The position numbers and the translations under genes were made by a program. A stretch of 64,000 bases of DNA from an uncultured Sphingobacteriaceae bacterium (GTDB taxonomy: Bacteria; Bacteroidota; Bacteroidia; Sphingobacteriales; Sphingobacteriaceae), in NCBI GenBank assembly GCA_946887045.1, contig CAMPKC010000019.1:1-64000 (forward strand), written 5' to 3'. The notes under the pieces were generated by a model. It was not told the DNA's origin and searched no databases. It was given only the letters and a program-made list of their open reading frames with translations. Positions within the stretch are counted from its first letter, which is position 1, and every line of letters starts with the position of its first letter. Below are positions 1-9,698 of this stretch, piece by piece.

Positions 1-42
1 AACAATCTGAGTCGAACTAAACTTTAACAGATCATATAAAAC

Positions 43-61
43 TAACATTAATATAATGTTA
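43..61. promoter_or_regulatory. Inverted repeat upstream of gltB
   Basis: The sequence shows a perfect 8-base inverted repeat with a 3-base spacer, TAACATTA-ATA-TAATGTTA, about 140 bases before the gltB start. Its form suits a dimeric repressor or activator site, but no regulator can be named. The rest of the 201-base leader is AT-rich and shows no convincing Bacteroidota -7 box. Confidence 0.35.
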
Positions 62-201
62 ATATCAAGCGATGTTGAATGTGAAATTGATAATTTGAGT
101 GGTGGAAATCCAAAGGTTTTTGAAAAATAGTTAAAAATTATTATCCAGTCCGTAATTTTAGTGCGAAATCCGTACTTTCGTACATTCCCATTATTATAAT
201 A

Positions 202-3200
202 ATGAAGCAAACCGAAAACGACCAGCAGGGATTATATCGCCCTGAATTTGAACACGACTCTTGTGGAGTAGGTTTTATTACACACATTAATGGCCAGCGA
301 TCACATCAAAATGTCTCTGATGCTTTAACTATTCTTGAGAATATGGAGCACAGGGGAGCATGCGGATGTGACCCTGAAAGTGGTGATGGTGCAGGAATAT
401 TATTGCAGGTTCCTCATGAGTTTCTCATGGAGGAATGTATCGCTTTAGATATTCATCTTACTGAGCCCGGACATTACGGTGTGGGTATGATTTTCTTTCC
501 AAAGAATGCGACTACAAGAGAAACATGCCGCTCTATTATAGCGAGCTCGGCTGAAAAACTTGGACTACCATTGCTTGGATTTAGGAAACTGCCTGTTAAT
601 CCTTCTGTGGTTGGCCCAACTTCTCTTTCTGTAGAGCCAGAAGTAGAACAGGTATTTGTTGGTATGCCAGATGGTATCAATAATAGTGATGATTTCGAGA
701 GAAAACTATTTGTTTTCAGACGCTTGATCACCAAAACTATTAACGAAACTGTTAAGAATGGCAGCGACTTTTATATTGCTTCTCTTTCAAGCCGTATTAT
801 AGTATATAAAGGTCAGTTAACTACTTACCAGTTACGTACTTATTATACAGATCTTCAGGATACCAGACTTACATCAGCATTTGGTCTAGTACATAGCAGG
901 TTTTCAACCAATACATTTCCGTCGTGGAAATTGGCGCAGCCGTTCAGGTTTATGGCGCATAATGGAGAAATTAACACTTTGACCGGAAACCTTAACTGGT
1001 TCTATTCAGGAATAAAATCCTATGCCTCATCCTTTTTCAGCAGTGAAGAGATGGATATCATTCTCCCTGTTATTGATAGCAATCAGTCCGATTCCGCTTG
1101 CCTGGATAATGTAGTGGAAGTATTGGTTCATACAGGTCGTTCTCTTCCTCATGTAATGATGATGCTTGTGCCTGAAGCCTGGGATGGAAATGAGCAGATG
1201 GATCCTGTTAAAAAAGCATTTTATGAGTTCCATGCTACTTTAATGGAGCCTTGGGATGGTCCTGCTGCATTAACTTTTACAGACGGATCGCAAATAGGTG
1301 CATTATTGGATAGAAATGGTCTTCGTCCGTTGCGATATGCCGTGACCAATGATAGTCGCGTTATCGTTGCGTCTGAAGCAGGTGCTTTACCTATTCCAGA
1401 AGATATAATTATTCAAAAAGGACGTCTGCAACCTGGTAAAATGTTCCTGGTTGATTTGGTTGAAGGTAAAATCATTAAAGACGAAGAAATAAAAAATAGA
1501 ATAGCTTCCAGTCAGCCTTACGGCCAATGGCTTGAAAACTATAAAATCCGCCTTGAAGAATTGCCTGAGCCAAGATTAGCCTTTACTAATCTTTCAAAAT
1601 CAGCGGTTCTGAAGTATCAGCAAGTGTTTGGATACAGCCGCGAGGATATTGAAACTATTATTAAGCCAATGGCTGTAGAAGGAAAGGAGCCTATAGGGTC
1701 TATGGGTACCGACGTTCCTTTGGCGGTTTTATCAGACAGACCACAGCACATATCGAGTTACTTCAAGCAATTTTTTGCACAGGTAACTAATCCGCCGATT
1801 GACCCTATTCGTGAGCGAATGGTAATGAGTCTTTCGACTTTCATCGGCAGCAATGGTAATTTGTTTGATGAAGATAAAATGCATTGTCATTGCGTGGCAT
1901 TGCAACAGCCTATTCTTACAAATCTTGAACTTGAAAAATTAAGAAGTATTGATACCGGCATGTTTAATGCCAAAACACTTCAAACTTATTTTAAAGCCGA
2001 CGGGCAAGCCGGATCTTTACAAAGCGCATTAGATAGATTGTGTCGCTATGCAGAGGATGCTGTAAATGATGGATTTGAAGTATTAATTCTTTCTGACCGT
2101 GCGGTAGATTCACAGCATGCCCCAATACCTTCGTTATTGGCTTGTTCTGCGGTACATCATCACCTTATAAAGAAAGGATTCCGTGGCCAGGTTGGTATCG
2201 TAGTTGAAGCAGGAGACGTGTGGGAAGTACATCATTTTGCGTGTTTACTGGCATTTGGCGCGAGTGCAATCAATCCTTATCTGGCACTTGAAACAATACA
2301 TACACTTAAAGAGGAAGGGAAGTTAGAAACTTCACTTGAGTATAAATACCTTTCAAAGAACTACATCAAAGCAATTTGCGATGGTTTGCTTAAGATATTC
2401 TCGAAAATGGGAATCTCAACATTGCAATCATATCATGGAGCTCAGATATTTGAAATCTTAGGTATAAATAAGAGTGTTGTTGATAAATATTTCACCGGCG
2501 CTGTAACCAGAATCGGAGGTTTGGGCCTTAATGAAATAGCTAAGGAAACACTTTTCAAGCATAACCATGGTTTTATCCATGCAAAACCTGAAGAGCAATT
2601 ATTACCTGAGGGCGGTATCTATCAGTGGAAGCGCCGTGGAGAAGCTCATTTATTCAATCCTCAGACGGTTCATTTATTGCAGCAAGCTGCGCGTACGGGT
2701 GATTACTCCATTTATAAGAACTATGCGAAGCTTATAAATGATCAGTCTGAGAAAATGTACACCTTACGTGGTTTATTAGACTTTGCTCATCATCGTGAAC
2801 CTATCGCATTATCTGAAGTTGAACCTGCAGAATCTATATTAAAGCGTTTCGCAACCGGAGCAATGTCTTTCGGATCAATTTCTCACGAAGCCCACAGTAC
2901 GTTAGCTATTGCCATGAACAGAGTAGGTGGCAAAAGTAATACAGGCGAAGGCGGTGAGGACGAAATGCGCTACGAGAAATTACCTAATGGAGATTCTATG
3001 CGTTCTGCTATTAAGCAGGTTGCATCGGGCCGTTTTGGTGTTACCTCTTATTACCTGACTAATGCTGATGAGCTACAGATAAAAATGGCTCAGGGTGCGA
3101 AACCAGGCGAGGGTGGTCAGTTACCGGGACATAAAGTGGATGATTGGATTGCAAAAGTTCGTCACTCTACTCCGGGCGTTGGGTTAATATCTCCACCTCC

Positions 3201-4722
3201 GCACCACGATATTTATTCAATCGAGGATTTAGCACAGCTTATTTTCGATTTGAAGAATGCAAATCGTGATGCGAGAATCAACGTTAAATTGGTGTCTAAA
3301 GCTGGCGTTGGTACTATCGCTGCTGGTGTAGCTAAAGCACACGCTGATGTTATTCTTATCGCAGGTTATGATGGTGGAACCGGAGCATCGCCGATCAGTT
3401 CTATAAAACATGCAGGTTTGCCGTTTGAACTTGGTTTAGCCGAAGCACATCAAACTCTTGTTAGAAATCAACTTAGAAGTCGTGTTGTTTTACAAGCAGA
3501 CGGACAGTTGAAAACTGGAAGAGATATCGCGATTGCTACTTTATTGGGAGCCGAGGAATGGGGGGTAGCGACTGCGGCGCTTGTGGCAGGTGGTTGTATA
3601 ATGATGCGTAAGTGTCATTTAAATACATGTCCTGTTGGTGTTGCTACTCAAGATCCTGATTTGAGGAAATTATTTAGCGGAAAACCTGAACATATAGTTA
3701 ACCTTTTCCACTTTATTGTTGAAGAGTTACGTGAAATTATGGCTGACCTTGGCTTTAGAACTATAAACGACATGGTTGGTCGTGCGCAGTTCCTGAAAGC
3801 AAGGGAGGGTAATAAGCACTGGAAAGCAAAAACAGTAGATTTATCTGCAATTCTTTATCCTGTTACCAATCCATCTAAACGCACTCTTTACAATAGTGAG
3901 TCACAGGATCATGGAATGGCTGACATTCTTGATTGGAAATTACTGGAGCATGCTCAACAGGCTTTAGAAAATAAAACCCCTGTATTCGCAACTTTTGAGG
4001 TTAAGAATACCGACCGTACTATTGGAACATTGCTTTCAAACGAGGTTTCTAAAGTTTATCAGTCTGCAGGTTTACCCGACAATACTATTAACTTCAAGTT
4101 TAGCGGCTCCGCCGGACAAAGTTTCGGAGCATTTTGTGCTAAAGGTCTTTCCTTCGAATTAGAAGGTGAAGCAAATGATTATGTAGGTAAAGGTTTATCC
4201 GGAGCCAGACTCGCAATTTATCCGTCATCACTAAGTACACTTGTTCCAGAGGATAATATCATCATTGGAAACGTGGCGCTTTATGGTGCAACTTCCGGAG
4301 AATTATTTGTTCGTGGACAGGCAGGAGAGCGATTTGCAGTACGTAATTCAGGAGCTACCGCGGTTGTTGAAGGTGTAGGTGACCATGGTTGTGAGTACAT
4401 GACCGGTGGAAGAGCCCTGATTCTTGGTAAAACAGGAAGAAACTTCGCAGCGGGTATGAGTGGTGGAATTGCCTGGATTTATGATGTGGATGGTAGTTTT
4501 GCAGACAACTGCAACCCGGAAATGGTGGATCTTGATCCGCTTACTACCGCAGATGAAGAACAAATCACAGCTTTATTACGTACGCACATGCAGTTAACTC
4601 AAAGCCATCTGGCATTATATTTATTGAGTAATTGGAATGACGAAAGAAGTAAATTTATTAAGGTGTTCCCTAAAGAGTATAAAAAAGTATTGCAACACGC
4701 ACAATTTCAGCCGGTTAATTAA
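202..4722 (+). CDS. gltB: Glutamate synthase large (alpha) subunit
   Basis: The large subunit of NADPH-dependent GOGAT hydrolyses glutamine and uses the ammonia to convert 2-oxoglutarate to glutamate in the cytoplasm. The 1506 residues match the usual length. The class II glutamine amidotransferase domain covers roughly residues 21-430. Its catalytic residue is Cys21 (HDSCGVGF), so a short propeptide is probably removed, as is usual in this family. The central FMN-binding synthase domain lies at about 790-1170. The 3Fe-4S cysteines are C1132, C1138 and C1143. A C-terminal GXGXG beta-helix covers about 1260-1470. The ATG at 202 places the propeptide as expected. Only two bases separate it from gltD, so the pair is one operon. 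An inverted repeat about 140 bases upstream may be an operator. Confidence 0.98.
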   Translation: MKQTENDQQGLYRPEFEHDSCGVGFITHINGQRSHQNVSDALTILENMEHRGACGCDPESGDGAGILLQVPHEFLMEECIALDIHLTEPGHYGVGMIFFPKNATTRETCRSIIASSAEKLGLPLLGFRKLPVNPSVVGPTSLSVEPEVEQVFVGMPDGINNSDDFERKLFVFRRLITKTINETVKNGSDFYIASLSSRIIVYKGQLTTYQLRTYYTDLQDTRLTSAFGLVHSRFSTNTFPSWKLAQPFRFMAHNGEINTLTGNLNWFYSGIKSYASSFFSSEEMDIILPVIDSNQSDSACLDNVVEVLVHTGRSLPHVMMMLVPEAWDGNEQMDPVKKAFYEFHATLMEPWDGPAALTFTDGSQIGALLDRNGLRPLRYAVTNDSRVIVASEAGALPIPEDIIIQKGRLQPGKMFLVDLVEGKIIKDEEIKNRIASSQPYGQWLENYKIRLEELPEPRLAFTNLSKSAVLKYQQVFGYSREDIETIIKPMAVEGKEPIGSMGTDVPLAVLSDRPQHISSYFKQFFAQVTNPPIDPIRERMVMSLSTFIGSNGNLFDEDKMHCHCVALQQPILTNLELEKLRSIDTGMFNAKTLQTYFKADGQAGSLQSALDRLCRYAEDAVNDGFEVLILSDRAVDSQHAPIPSLLACSAVHHHLIKKGFRGQVGIVVEAGDVWEVHHFACLLAFGASAINPYLALETIHTLKEEGKLETSLEYKYLSKNYIKAICDGLLKIFSKMGISTLQSYHGAQIFEILGINKSVVDKYFTGAVTRIGGLGLNEIAKETLFKHNHGFIHAKPEEQLLPEGGIYQWKRRGEAHLFNPQTVHLLQQAARTGDYSIYKNYAKLINDQSEKMYTLRGLLDFAHHREPIALSEVEPAESILKRFATGAMSFGSISHEAHSTLAIAMNRVGGKSNTGEGGEDEMRYEKLPNGDSMRSAIKQVASGRFGVTSYYLTNADELQIKMAQGAKPGEGGQLPGHKVDDWIAKVRHSTPGVGLISPPPHHDIYSIEDLAQLIFDLKNANRDARINVKLVSKAGVGTIAAGVAKAHADVILIAGYDGGTGASPISSIKHAGLPFELGLAEAHQTLVRNQLRSRVVLQADGQLKTGRDIAIATLLGAEEWGVATAALVAGGCIMMRKCHLNTCPVGVATQDPDLRKLFSGKPEHIVNLFHFIVEELREIMADLGFRTINDMVGRAQFLKAREGNKHWKAKTVDLSAILYPVTNPSKRTLYNSESQDHGMADILDWKLLEHAQQALENKTPVFATFEVKNTDRTIGTLLSNEVSKVYQSAGLPDNTINFKFSGSAGQSFGAFCAKGLSFELEGEANDYVGKGLSGARLAIYPSSLSTLVPEDNIIIGNVALYGATSGELFVRGQAGERFAVRNSGATAVVEGVGDHGCEYMTGGRALILGKTGRNFAAGMSGGIAWIYDVDGSFADNCNPEMVDLDPLTTADEEQITALLRTHMQLTQSHLALYLLSNWNDERSKFIKVFPKEYKKVLQHAQFQPVN

Positions 4723-4724
4723 TT

Positions 4725-6197
4725 ATGGGAAAAGTTACAGGATTTAAGGAATACGCAAGAGAGCTTCCTCAAAAGAGATCTCCTGAGGAGCGTGTTAAGG
4801 ATTATAATGAGTTTGTTGGAAGTTATACAGACGAAAAGTTAAATCAGCAATCCGCACGCTGTATGAACTGCGGAATTCCATTTTGTCATAATGGTTGTCC
4901 CCTTGGGAATATAATTCCGGAGTTCAACGATGCTGTTTACAAAGAAAACTGGGAAGAAGCTTATCGCATCCTAACGTCTACAAACAACTTTCCGGAGTTT
5001 ACTGGAAGAATTTGTCCGGCACCTTGCGAATCGGCCTGCGTTTTGGGAATAAACAAACCGGCTGTTGCTATCGAGGAAATTGAAAAGCATATTATTGAAA
5101 TTGCCTTTGCAAAGGGATTGGTAAAATCAAAGGCTCCGTTTATCCGTTCCGGAAAAACAGTAGCAGTTATAGGTTCAGGTCCTGCCGGATTAGCAGCAGC
5201 GGCCCAACTGAATAAAGCAGGGCACACAGTCACCGTTTTTGAACGCGACGATAAAGCTGGTGGTTTGTTGCGTTACGGCATTCCCGATTTCAAATTAGAA
5301 AAGTGGGTTGTTGAACGCAGAGTGCAACTGATGGAGGAGGATGGTGTTATTTTTAAGTATAACACTGAAGTCGGTAAAGACATAAGCGGAGATGAAATCA
5401 TGCGTAATTTTGACGCTATTGTTCTTTCCGGCGGCTCTACAATTCCGCGCGATCTTCCTGTTCCCGGTCGTGATTTAAAAGGCGTATACTTTGCGATGGA
5501 ATTCTTAAAGCAAAGCAATAAGCGCGTAAGCAATATTTCTTTTCCTGAAGAAGAAATTCTTGCTGAAGGAAAGAACGTTATAGTTATTGGTGGTGGTGAT
5601 ACAGGTTCTGATTGTGTTGGAACTTCGAATCGTCAGAAAGCAAAATCTATAACTCAATTTGAGTTGATGCCTACACCTCCGGCAGAACGTACAGAGGCAA
5701 TGCCCTGGCCAACCTATCCAATGTTATTGAAAACAACAAGTTCACACGAGGAAGGTGCTGAAAGGAAGTGGTTTATAAATACGAAGGAATTTATCGGTGA
5801 TGGTAAAGGTAACCTGAAGGCAATCAAAGTTGTTGATGTTGAATGGGAAACAGACTTTTTAGGCCGTCCACTTAAGTTTTCCGAAGTTGCCGGATCTGAG
5901 CGTGAACTTCCGGCAGAGCGGGTATTTCTGGCAATGGGTTTTCTTCATCCTCAAAAAACGGGCTTGTTAGAGCAGTTAGGTGTTGATTTGGATGAGCGCG
6001 GAAATGTTAAGGCTAAAGAAGGTTCTTATCAAACTAGCGTTAATAAGGTGTTTGCTGCAGGAGATATGAGACGAGGTCAGTCTTTAGTGGTTTGGGCCAT
6101 TTCAGAAGGTCGTGAGGCAGCCAGAAGAGTTGATCAGTTTTTAACTGGCAGCACAGCCCTGGAAAGCAAAGATGCTGAGAGTATGTATGCTTATTAA
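4725..6197 (+). CDS. gltD: Glutamate synthase small (beta) subunit
   Basis: The small subunit of glutamate synthase takes electrons from NADPH through FAD and passes them via iron-sulfur clusters to the large subunit. The 490-residue protein has an N-terminal cysteine-rich region with C46, C49, C54 and C58, then C97, C101 and C105, which supply the 4Fe-4S ligands. An FAD-binding GSGPAGLAAA motif starts near residue 150 and a second nucleotide-binding GGGDTGSDC motif near 288. The C-terminal AAGDMRRGQS segment is typical of the FAD site. It starts two bases after gltB and is followed by a strong hairpin, so gltBD appears to be a complete two-gene operon. Confidence 0.98.
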   Translation: MGKVTGFKEYARELPQKRSPEERVKDYNEFVGSYTDEKLNQQSARCMNCGIPFCHNGCPLGNIIPEFNDAVYKENWEEAYRILTSTNNFPEFTGRICPAPCESACVLGINKPAVAIEEIEKHIIEIAFAKGLVKSKAPFIRSGKTVAVIGSGPAGLAAAAQLNKAGHTVTVFERDDKAGGLLRYGIPDFKLEKWVVERRVQLMEEDGVIFKYNTEVGKDISGDEIMRNFDAIVLSGGSTIPRDLPVPGRDLKGVYFAMEFLKQSNKRVSNISFPEEEILAEGKNVIVIGGGDTGSDCVGTSNRQKAKSITQFELMPTPPAERTEAMPWPTYPMLLKTTSSHEEGAERKWFINTKEFIGDGKGNLKAIKVVDVEWETDFLGRPLKFSEVAGSERELPAERVFLAMGFLHPQKTGLLEQLGVDLDERGNVKAKEGSYQTSVNKVFAAGDMRRGQSLVVWAISEGREAARRVDQFLTGSTALESKDAESMYAY

Positions 6198-6212
6198 TAA
6201 GCGTTGATGCTA

Positions 6213-6260
6213 ACATAAAACAAGAAATCCCGTCTTTTGGCGGGATTTCTTGTTTTATGT
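6213..6260. terminator. Bidirectional terminator between gltD and the convergent methylase gene
   Basis: Two perfect 20-base arms (6213-6232 and 6241-6260) surround an 8-base loop. The stem has a GC core at the tip and an AT-rich base, so each strand ends in a run suited to intrinsic termination. The genes on both sides converge here, so one hairpin can serve both. Confidence 0.9.
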
Positions 6261-6274
6261 ACTTTTTCGGCTTA

Positions 6275-6808
6275 TTAGTATTTGAAGTTCAGTTTCGCAA
6301 AAATATCCCATAATACAATCCCTGCCGATACCACAATATTGAAAGAATGTTTGGTTCCGAACTGCGGAATTTCGATACACTCATCTATTAAAGCCATAGC
6401 CTCATCCGAAACCCCATTTACTTCATTGCCAAATATTAAAGCATATTTTTTATTTGATGATGTTTTAAAGTTATTAAGTGCAATGCTGTTTTTCGCTTGC
6501 TCGATAGCAATAATTTGATAACCTTTTTCACGAAGATCTTTTATCGCTGTAACCGTGCTGTCGTAATAAGCCCAGTCGATAGACTGCGTTGCACCGAGGG
6601 CTGTTTTTTCTATTTCGCGGTGAGGGGGCTGACCCGTTATTCCGCATAGAATAACTTGCTCAACAGCAAAGCCGTCTGAAGTCCGAAAAATTGACCCGAC
6701 ATTGTGTAAACTTCTAACGTTATCTAATACAACAACGACCGGAAGTTTTTGCTGACTTTTAAATTCCTCAACACTTACGCGATTTAATTCATCGAGTTTT
6801 AATTTCAT
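6275..6808 (-). CDS. TrmH/SpoU-family RNA 2'-O-methyltransferase
   Basis: This is a SPOUT-class methyltransferase that should use S-adenosylmethionine to methylate a ribose 2'-OH in tRNA or rRNA. The 177 residues form essentially just the catalytic domain. All three SpoU motifs are visible: NVRSLHNVGSIFRT near 30-44, LIFGNEVNGVSDEAM near 124-138, and the knot-forming IPQFGTKHSFNIVVSAGI near 147-164. There is no N-terminal substrate-binding extension like that of RlmB. The RNA target cannot be read from the sequence; tRNA position 18 or position 34 are possibilities. It is monocistronic and converges on gltD across a shared terminator. Confidence 0.93.
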   Translation of the reverse strand: MKLKLDELNRVSVEEFKSQQKLPVVVVLDNVRSLHNVGSIFRTSDGFAVEQVILCGITGQPPHREIEKTALGATQSIDWAYYDSTVTAIKDLREKGYQIIAIEQAKNSIALNNFKTSSNKKYALIFGNEVNGVSDEAMALIDECIEIPQFGTKHSFNIVVSAGIVLWDIFAKLNFKY

Positions 6809-6897
6809 GATTTGTAACGGATATTTAATAAGCAGACATAAAAGTACTTTAAACGTTTTTAGAACCTCTCTCCTGAATGGAATTTATTAAAAATTAA

Positions 6898-6924
6898 AAT
6901 CCGATCCCTGGTGAGGATCGGATT
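6898..6924 (-). terminator. Terminator downstream of galK
   Basis: Arms AATCCGATCC and GGATCGGATT are perfectly complementary around a 7-base loop. On the minus strand the hairpin is followed by a T-rich stretch (complement of AATTTATTAAAAATTAA), placing it as the end of the galK transcript. Confidence 0.8.
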
Positions 6925-6955
6925 CTTGAAATATTCTATAATAATAATGAATGTG

Positions 6956-8107
6956 TTATATTTCTCGAACACCCGCACCTATTTCAGAGCTATAAACAGA
7001 AGGTGCATACCCTATTTTTTGTGTGTAATACTCTGTAATTTTAGAACTGAAATCGTCAAAATATGCCTTTTTTACCAGGGCGATGGCACAGCCTCCGAAT
7101 CCTGCACCCGTCATACGTGCTCCTGTAACTTCCGGATAGCTCAGACAAAATTCGACTAAAGTATCCAGTTCTTTTCCTGACACTTCGTAGAGGTTTTTTA
7201 GTGAGTCGTGGGATGAGTACATTAAGTCGCCAAAGTCTTTTAAACGGTTCTCCGCCAGCGCAACAGCGGCTAGTTCAACTCGGTCATTTTCCTCAATAAC
7301 GTGTTTTGCGCGATTCTGTATGGTTATGTTATCAATTAAATGTTTGTGTTTTTCAAAGGTTTCAGAATTAATATCGCATAGATTATTAATCGCGAGCTCT
7401 TGCTGTAAAGCTTTCAACGCTGTTTCGCACTCATTAACACGTTCGTTATATTTAGACTCAGCAAGTTTTCTCGGTTTATTTGTATTAATGATAGCAAGCA
7501 GGTGATCACCCAGATTGCAATCGACAGCTTGATAGTCCAGAGTTTCGCAGTTTAGCTTTAGCGCTTTTTCTTTTTCGCCAAACGTTACAGCAAATTGATC
7601 CATAATGCCTGAATTTACACCAATAAATTCATTTTCGACTTTTTTGCTTAATAGCACGATATCAAGTTTGGAATATCCGGCATTAAATAGAGAGTTGAAG
7701 GCATATGCCGTAACTATTTCAATGGAAGCTGACGACGACAGCCCTGCACCGATTGGAAGATTGCCGAAAAAAAGCATGTCAAGACCTTGAACCTGCTTGC
7801 CGTCTTTTATGAAATTATGTATAACTCCAAGAGGGTAGTTGAACCAGGTTTCTCCGGATTTCTCGTAGGAATCTTTTACTGGTATATCTAGTATTTCGTT
7901 AAAGTTTGTGCTTCTGAATCTGAATACACCTTCATTATTGGGTGCCGTTAAAAGAGTAGTTCCATAAGTAATAGCGCATGGCATCACCAGGCCGCCGTTA
8001 TAATCTATGTGTTCACCGATAAGATTAACTCTGCCGGGAGCAAAAAAAATATTTGTATTTTCCTGATTAAATAGCTCTTTGAATTGTTCTTTTAAACGTT
8101 CTGACAT
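6956..8107 (-). CDS. galK: Galactokinase
   Basis: A GHMP-superfamily kinase that phosphorylates galactose to galactose-1-phosphate, the first committed step of the Leloir pathway. The 383 residues are standard for GalK. The galactokinase signature PGRVNLIGEHIDYNGG starts at residue 24, with the sugar-contacting Glu32, His33 and Asp35. The ATP-binding GLSSSASIEI motif lies near 121 and the C-terminal GARMTGAGFGGCAIAL motif near 334. No galT, galE or sugar transporter is adjacent, so galactose genes are not clustered in this window. It has its own terminator and appears monocistronic. Confidence 0.97.
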   Translation of the reverse strand: MSERLKEQFKELFNQENTNIFFAPGRVNLIGEHIDYNGGLVMPCAITYGTTLLTAPNNEGVFRFRSTNFNEILDIPVKDSYEKSGETWFNYPLGVIHNFIKDGKQVQGLDMLFFGNLPIGAGLSSSASIEIVTAYAFNSLFNAGYSKLDIVLLSKKVENEFIGVNSGIMDQFAVTFGEKEKALKLNCETLDYQAVDCNLGDHLLAIINTNKPRKLAESKYNERVNECETALKALQQELAINNLCDINSETFEKHKHLIDNITIQNRAKHVIEENDRVELAAVALAENRLKDFGDLMYSSHDSLKNLYEVSGKELDTLVEFCLSYPEVTGARMTGAGFGGCAIALVKKAYFDDFSSKITEYYTQKIGYAPSVYSSEIGAGVREI

Positions 8108-8265
8108 AATGCTTTAAATGAATCGGCTAAATTATAATAATTTTTTAGCAGTAATATAGATTTTGAACTAAAGCACCTTAAATTGACGCGCATTTTTTTA
8201 TGAAGATAAAATATTGAAGGTTTGTTGCTCCTAATTATTAAGTACCAAATCGAAATTGCTTTAAA

Positions 8266-8301
8266 AAAAAGAAATCGCCAGGTATGTGGCGATTTCTTTT
8301 T
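8266..8301 (-). terminator. Terminator of the first secreted 166-residue protein gene
   Basis: Perfect 15-base arms (8266-8280 and 8287-8301) flank a 6-base loop. The AT-rich base of the stem gives a T run on the minus strand, just beyond the stop codon at 8317. Confidence 0.85.
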
Positions 8302-8316
8302 AGTAGATGTAAGATT

Positions 8317-8817
8317 TTATTTTTTAGCAAGGGTTTCTAAATTTATCGTTTTAAAAAGTGCAACTGATAGTGAGGGAGACACACTTACATATAATTGTTT
8401 AGTCTCGTTAATTAAATCAACCCAATAGGTACCAACATCGTTAAAATCACTGTTCCCTTCCGGCCTGCTTACGATCTTTAGAGCGGAAGAAAAAGTAGAG
8501 TTTTTAAATCTTTTTTCCATTTCGAAGCGTGCTTTCTCTGGTAATTGCTCGTAAGTTAAATATTCTACAGATCCTAGATAGCTTCCTTGTAAATCGTATA
8601 AAGCTGCCATCTTTCTTCCATCTGAAGTGAAGGAGGCTTTAATGTATTGCTGGTTTATTTTCCAGGAAATGTCTTTTGCTGATTTAAATTCATCTTCAAA
8701 TTGCTTCAGAGTGGAGTAAGAGACTTTCTTAACATCATCAGTTAAATCAGTCTTGTCAATTGCAAATGAGCTGGAGGTTACAAGAGCCAAGGTGATAATA
8801 ATTACTAATTTTTTCAT
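8317..8817 (-). CDS. Secreted 166-residue protein, paralogue 1 (PepSY-like fold suspected)
   Basis: The function is unknown. Residues 1-19 form a Sec signal peptide (hydrophobic core VIIITLALVTSS, then Ala before IDKTD), so the protein should reach the periplasm or outer face. The mature part reads as alternating strands with a conserved core: KMAALYDLQGSYLGSVEYL, then YEQLP, then IVSRP, then NDVGTYWVDL. The pattern of aromatic residues and Ala-x-Phe strands resembles the PepSY/beta-lactamase-inhibitor-like proteins common in Bacteroidota; this fold is an inference. The next gene upstream encodes a paralogue of identical length, clearly a tandem duplicate. Its own -7 box (8840-8847) and terminator suggest separate transcription. 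Confidence 0.8.
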   Translation of the reverse strand: MKKLVIIITLALVTSSSFAIDKTDLTDDVKKVSYSTLKQFEDEFKSAKDISWKINQQYIKASFTSDGRKMAALYDLQGSYLGSVEYLTYEQLPEKARFEMEKRFKNSTFSSALKIVSRPEGNSDFNDVGTYWVDLINETKQLYVSVSPSLSVALFKTINLETLAKK

Positions 8818-8839
8818 AGTTTTTAAGTTAAATCCTCAA

Positions 8840-8847
8840 CAAATATA
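8840..8847 (-). promoter_or_regulatory. Bacteroidota -7 box upstream of paralogue 1
   Basis: The minus strand reads TATATTTG, an exact match to TAnnTTTG, 22 bases before the ATG at 8817. No TTTG -33 element is seen at the usual distance. The surrounding leader resembles that of the neighbouring paralogue, so the element was probably duplicated together with the gene. The rest of the 358-base gap 8818-9175 holds only the terminator of paralogue 2. Confidence 0.5.
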
Positions 8848-9121
8848 CATGTATTTTATAAATAGTGTATTTATATCGGAAGTTTAATGAAAAATTAATA
8901 ATATTTTAATGCAGCGGTTGTGGTTTCAAATTAGTGTGTGCAGAACGCGGTTTTATGACCGTTAGTATTAATATTTTACACTGAAGGCTGTTGAGGTTAA
9001 TTTAATGTTATAACGAAACGATTTTAGAGGAGAGTAAAGATCCCTATTATCCAGAATTGGATATTTAATGAATACTTTTCTTCGTTAAGAAGATTAAGTG
9101 CTCGCTCTGCATAGCCTTCTA

Positions 9122-9162
9122 AATCAGAAAAGGCCGTCTTATTCAGTCGGCCTTTTCTGATT
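9122..9162 (-). terminator. Terminator of the second secreted 166-residue protein gene
   Basis: Perfect 15-base arms (9122-9136 and 9148-9162) enclose an 11-base loop. The hairpin lies just past the stop codon at 9176 and so separates the two tandem paralogues into distinct transcripts. Confidence 0.85.
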
Positions 9163-9175
9163 CATACTTTGAAGA

Positions 9176-9676
9176 TTAGTTTTTTGCGAATGTCTCGAAG
9201 CTTGTGCTTTTATAAAGTGAGACATCAGTTTTTGGCGAAATGTTAATATAGATCTTTTCAGTCTCATTCGCTAAATCCACCCAATATGAACCAACATCAT
9301 TAAATGATGAATTATCTGTTGGTCTGCTTACAATTCTGCGAGCCGAAACAAAAGTATAATCCTTGTATTTGCTTTCGATTTCGGTTTTAGCTTTGTAAGG
9401 TAGTTGCTCATAAGATAAATATTGTATAGATCCGATGAAGTTTCCATCCAGGTCGTACAAAGCTGCCATTCTTTTTCCTGTTGAGAAAAAGGAAGCTTTA
9501 ACATATTTCTCATTGACTATCCACGACACATTTTTTGCTGTGCTAAATTCTTGCTGAAATTGTGAAATTGCTGAAGAAGAAACTTTTTTAACAGCTATAT
9601 TCCTTTTTGTTTTCTCGATAGCAAATATGCCCGGAATTATTAGAGATAAAACGATAATTAATAATATTCTTTTCAT
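9176..9676 (-). CDS. Secreted 166-residue protein, paralogue 2 (PepSY-like fold suspected)
   Basis: This is the tandem paralogue of the downstream gene and has the same length. It begins with a signal peptide (ILLIIVLSLIIPGIFA, cleavage likely after residue 19 or 20). Shared blocks run through the whole mature protein: KRMAALYDLDGNFIGSIQYL, YEQLP, SARRIVSRP, NDVGSYWVDL and the closing ISP and FETFAKN segments. Divergence is spread along the length with no gaps, so both copies look functional. The role is unknown; the fold resembles PepSY-like periplasmic proteins by pattern only. A canonical promoter at 9699-9730 and a hairpin at 9122-9162 make it an independent unit. Confidence 0.8.
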   Translation of the reverse strand: MKRILLIIVLSLIIPGIFAIEKTKRNIAVKKVSSSAISQFQQEFSTAKNVSWIVNEKYVKASFFSTGKRMAALYDLDGNFIGSIQYLSYEQLPYKAKTEIESKYKDYTFVSARRIVSRPTDNSSFNDVGSYWVDLANETEKIYINISPKTDVSLYKSTSFETFAKN

Positions 9677-9698
9677 AGCATTTAAATTAAATCCACAA

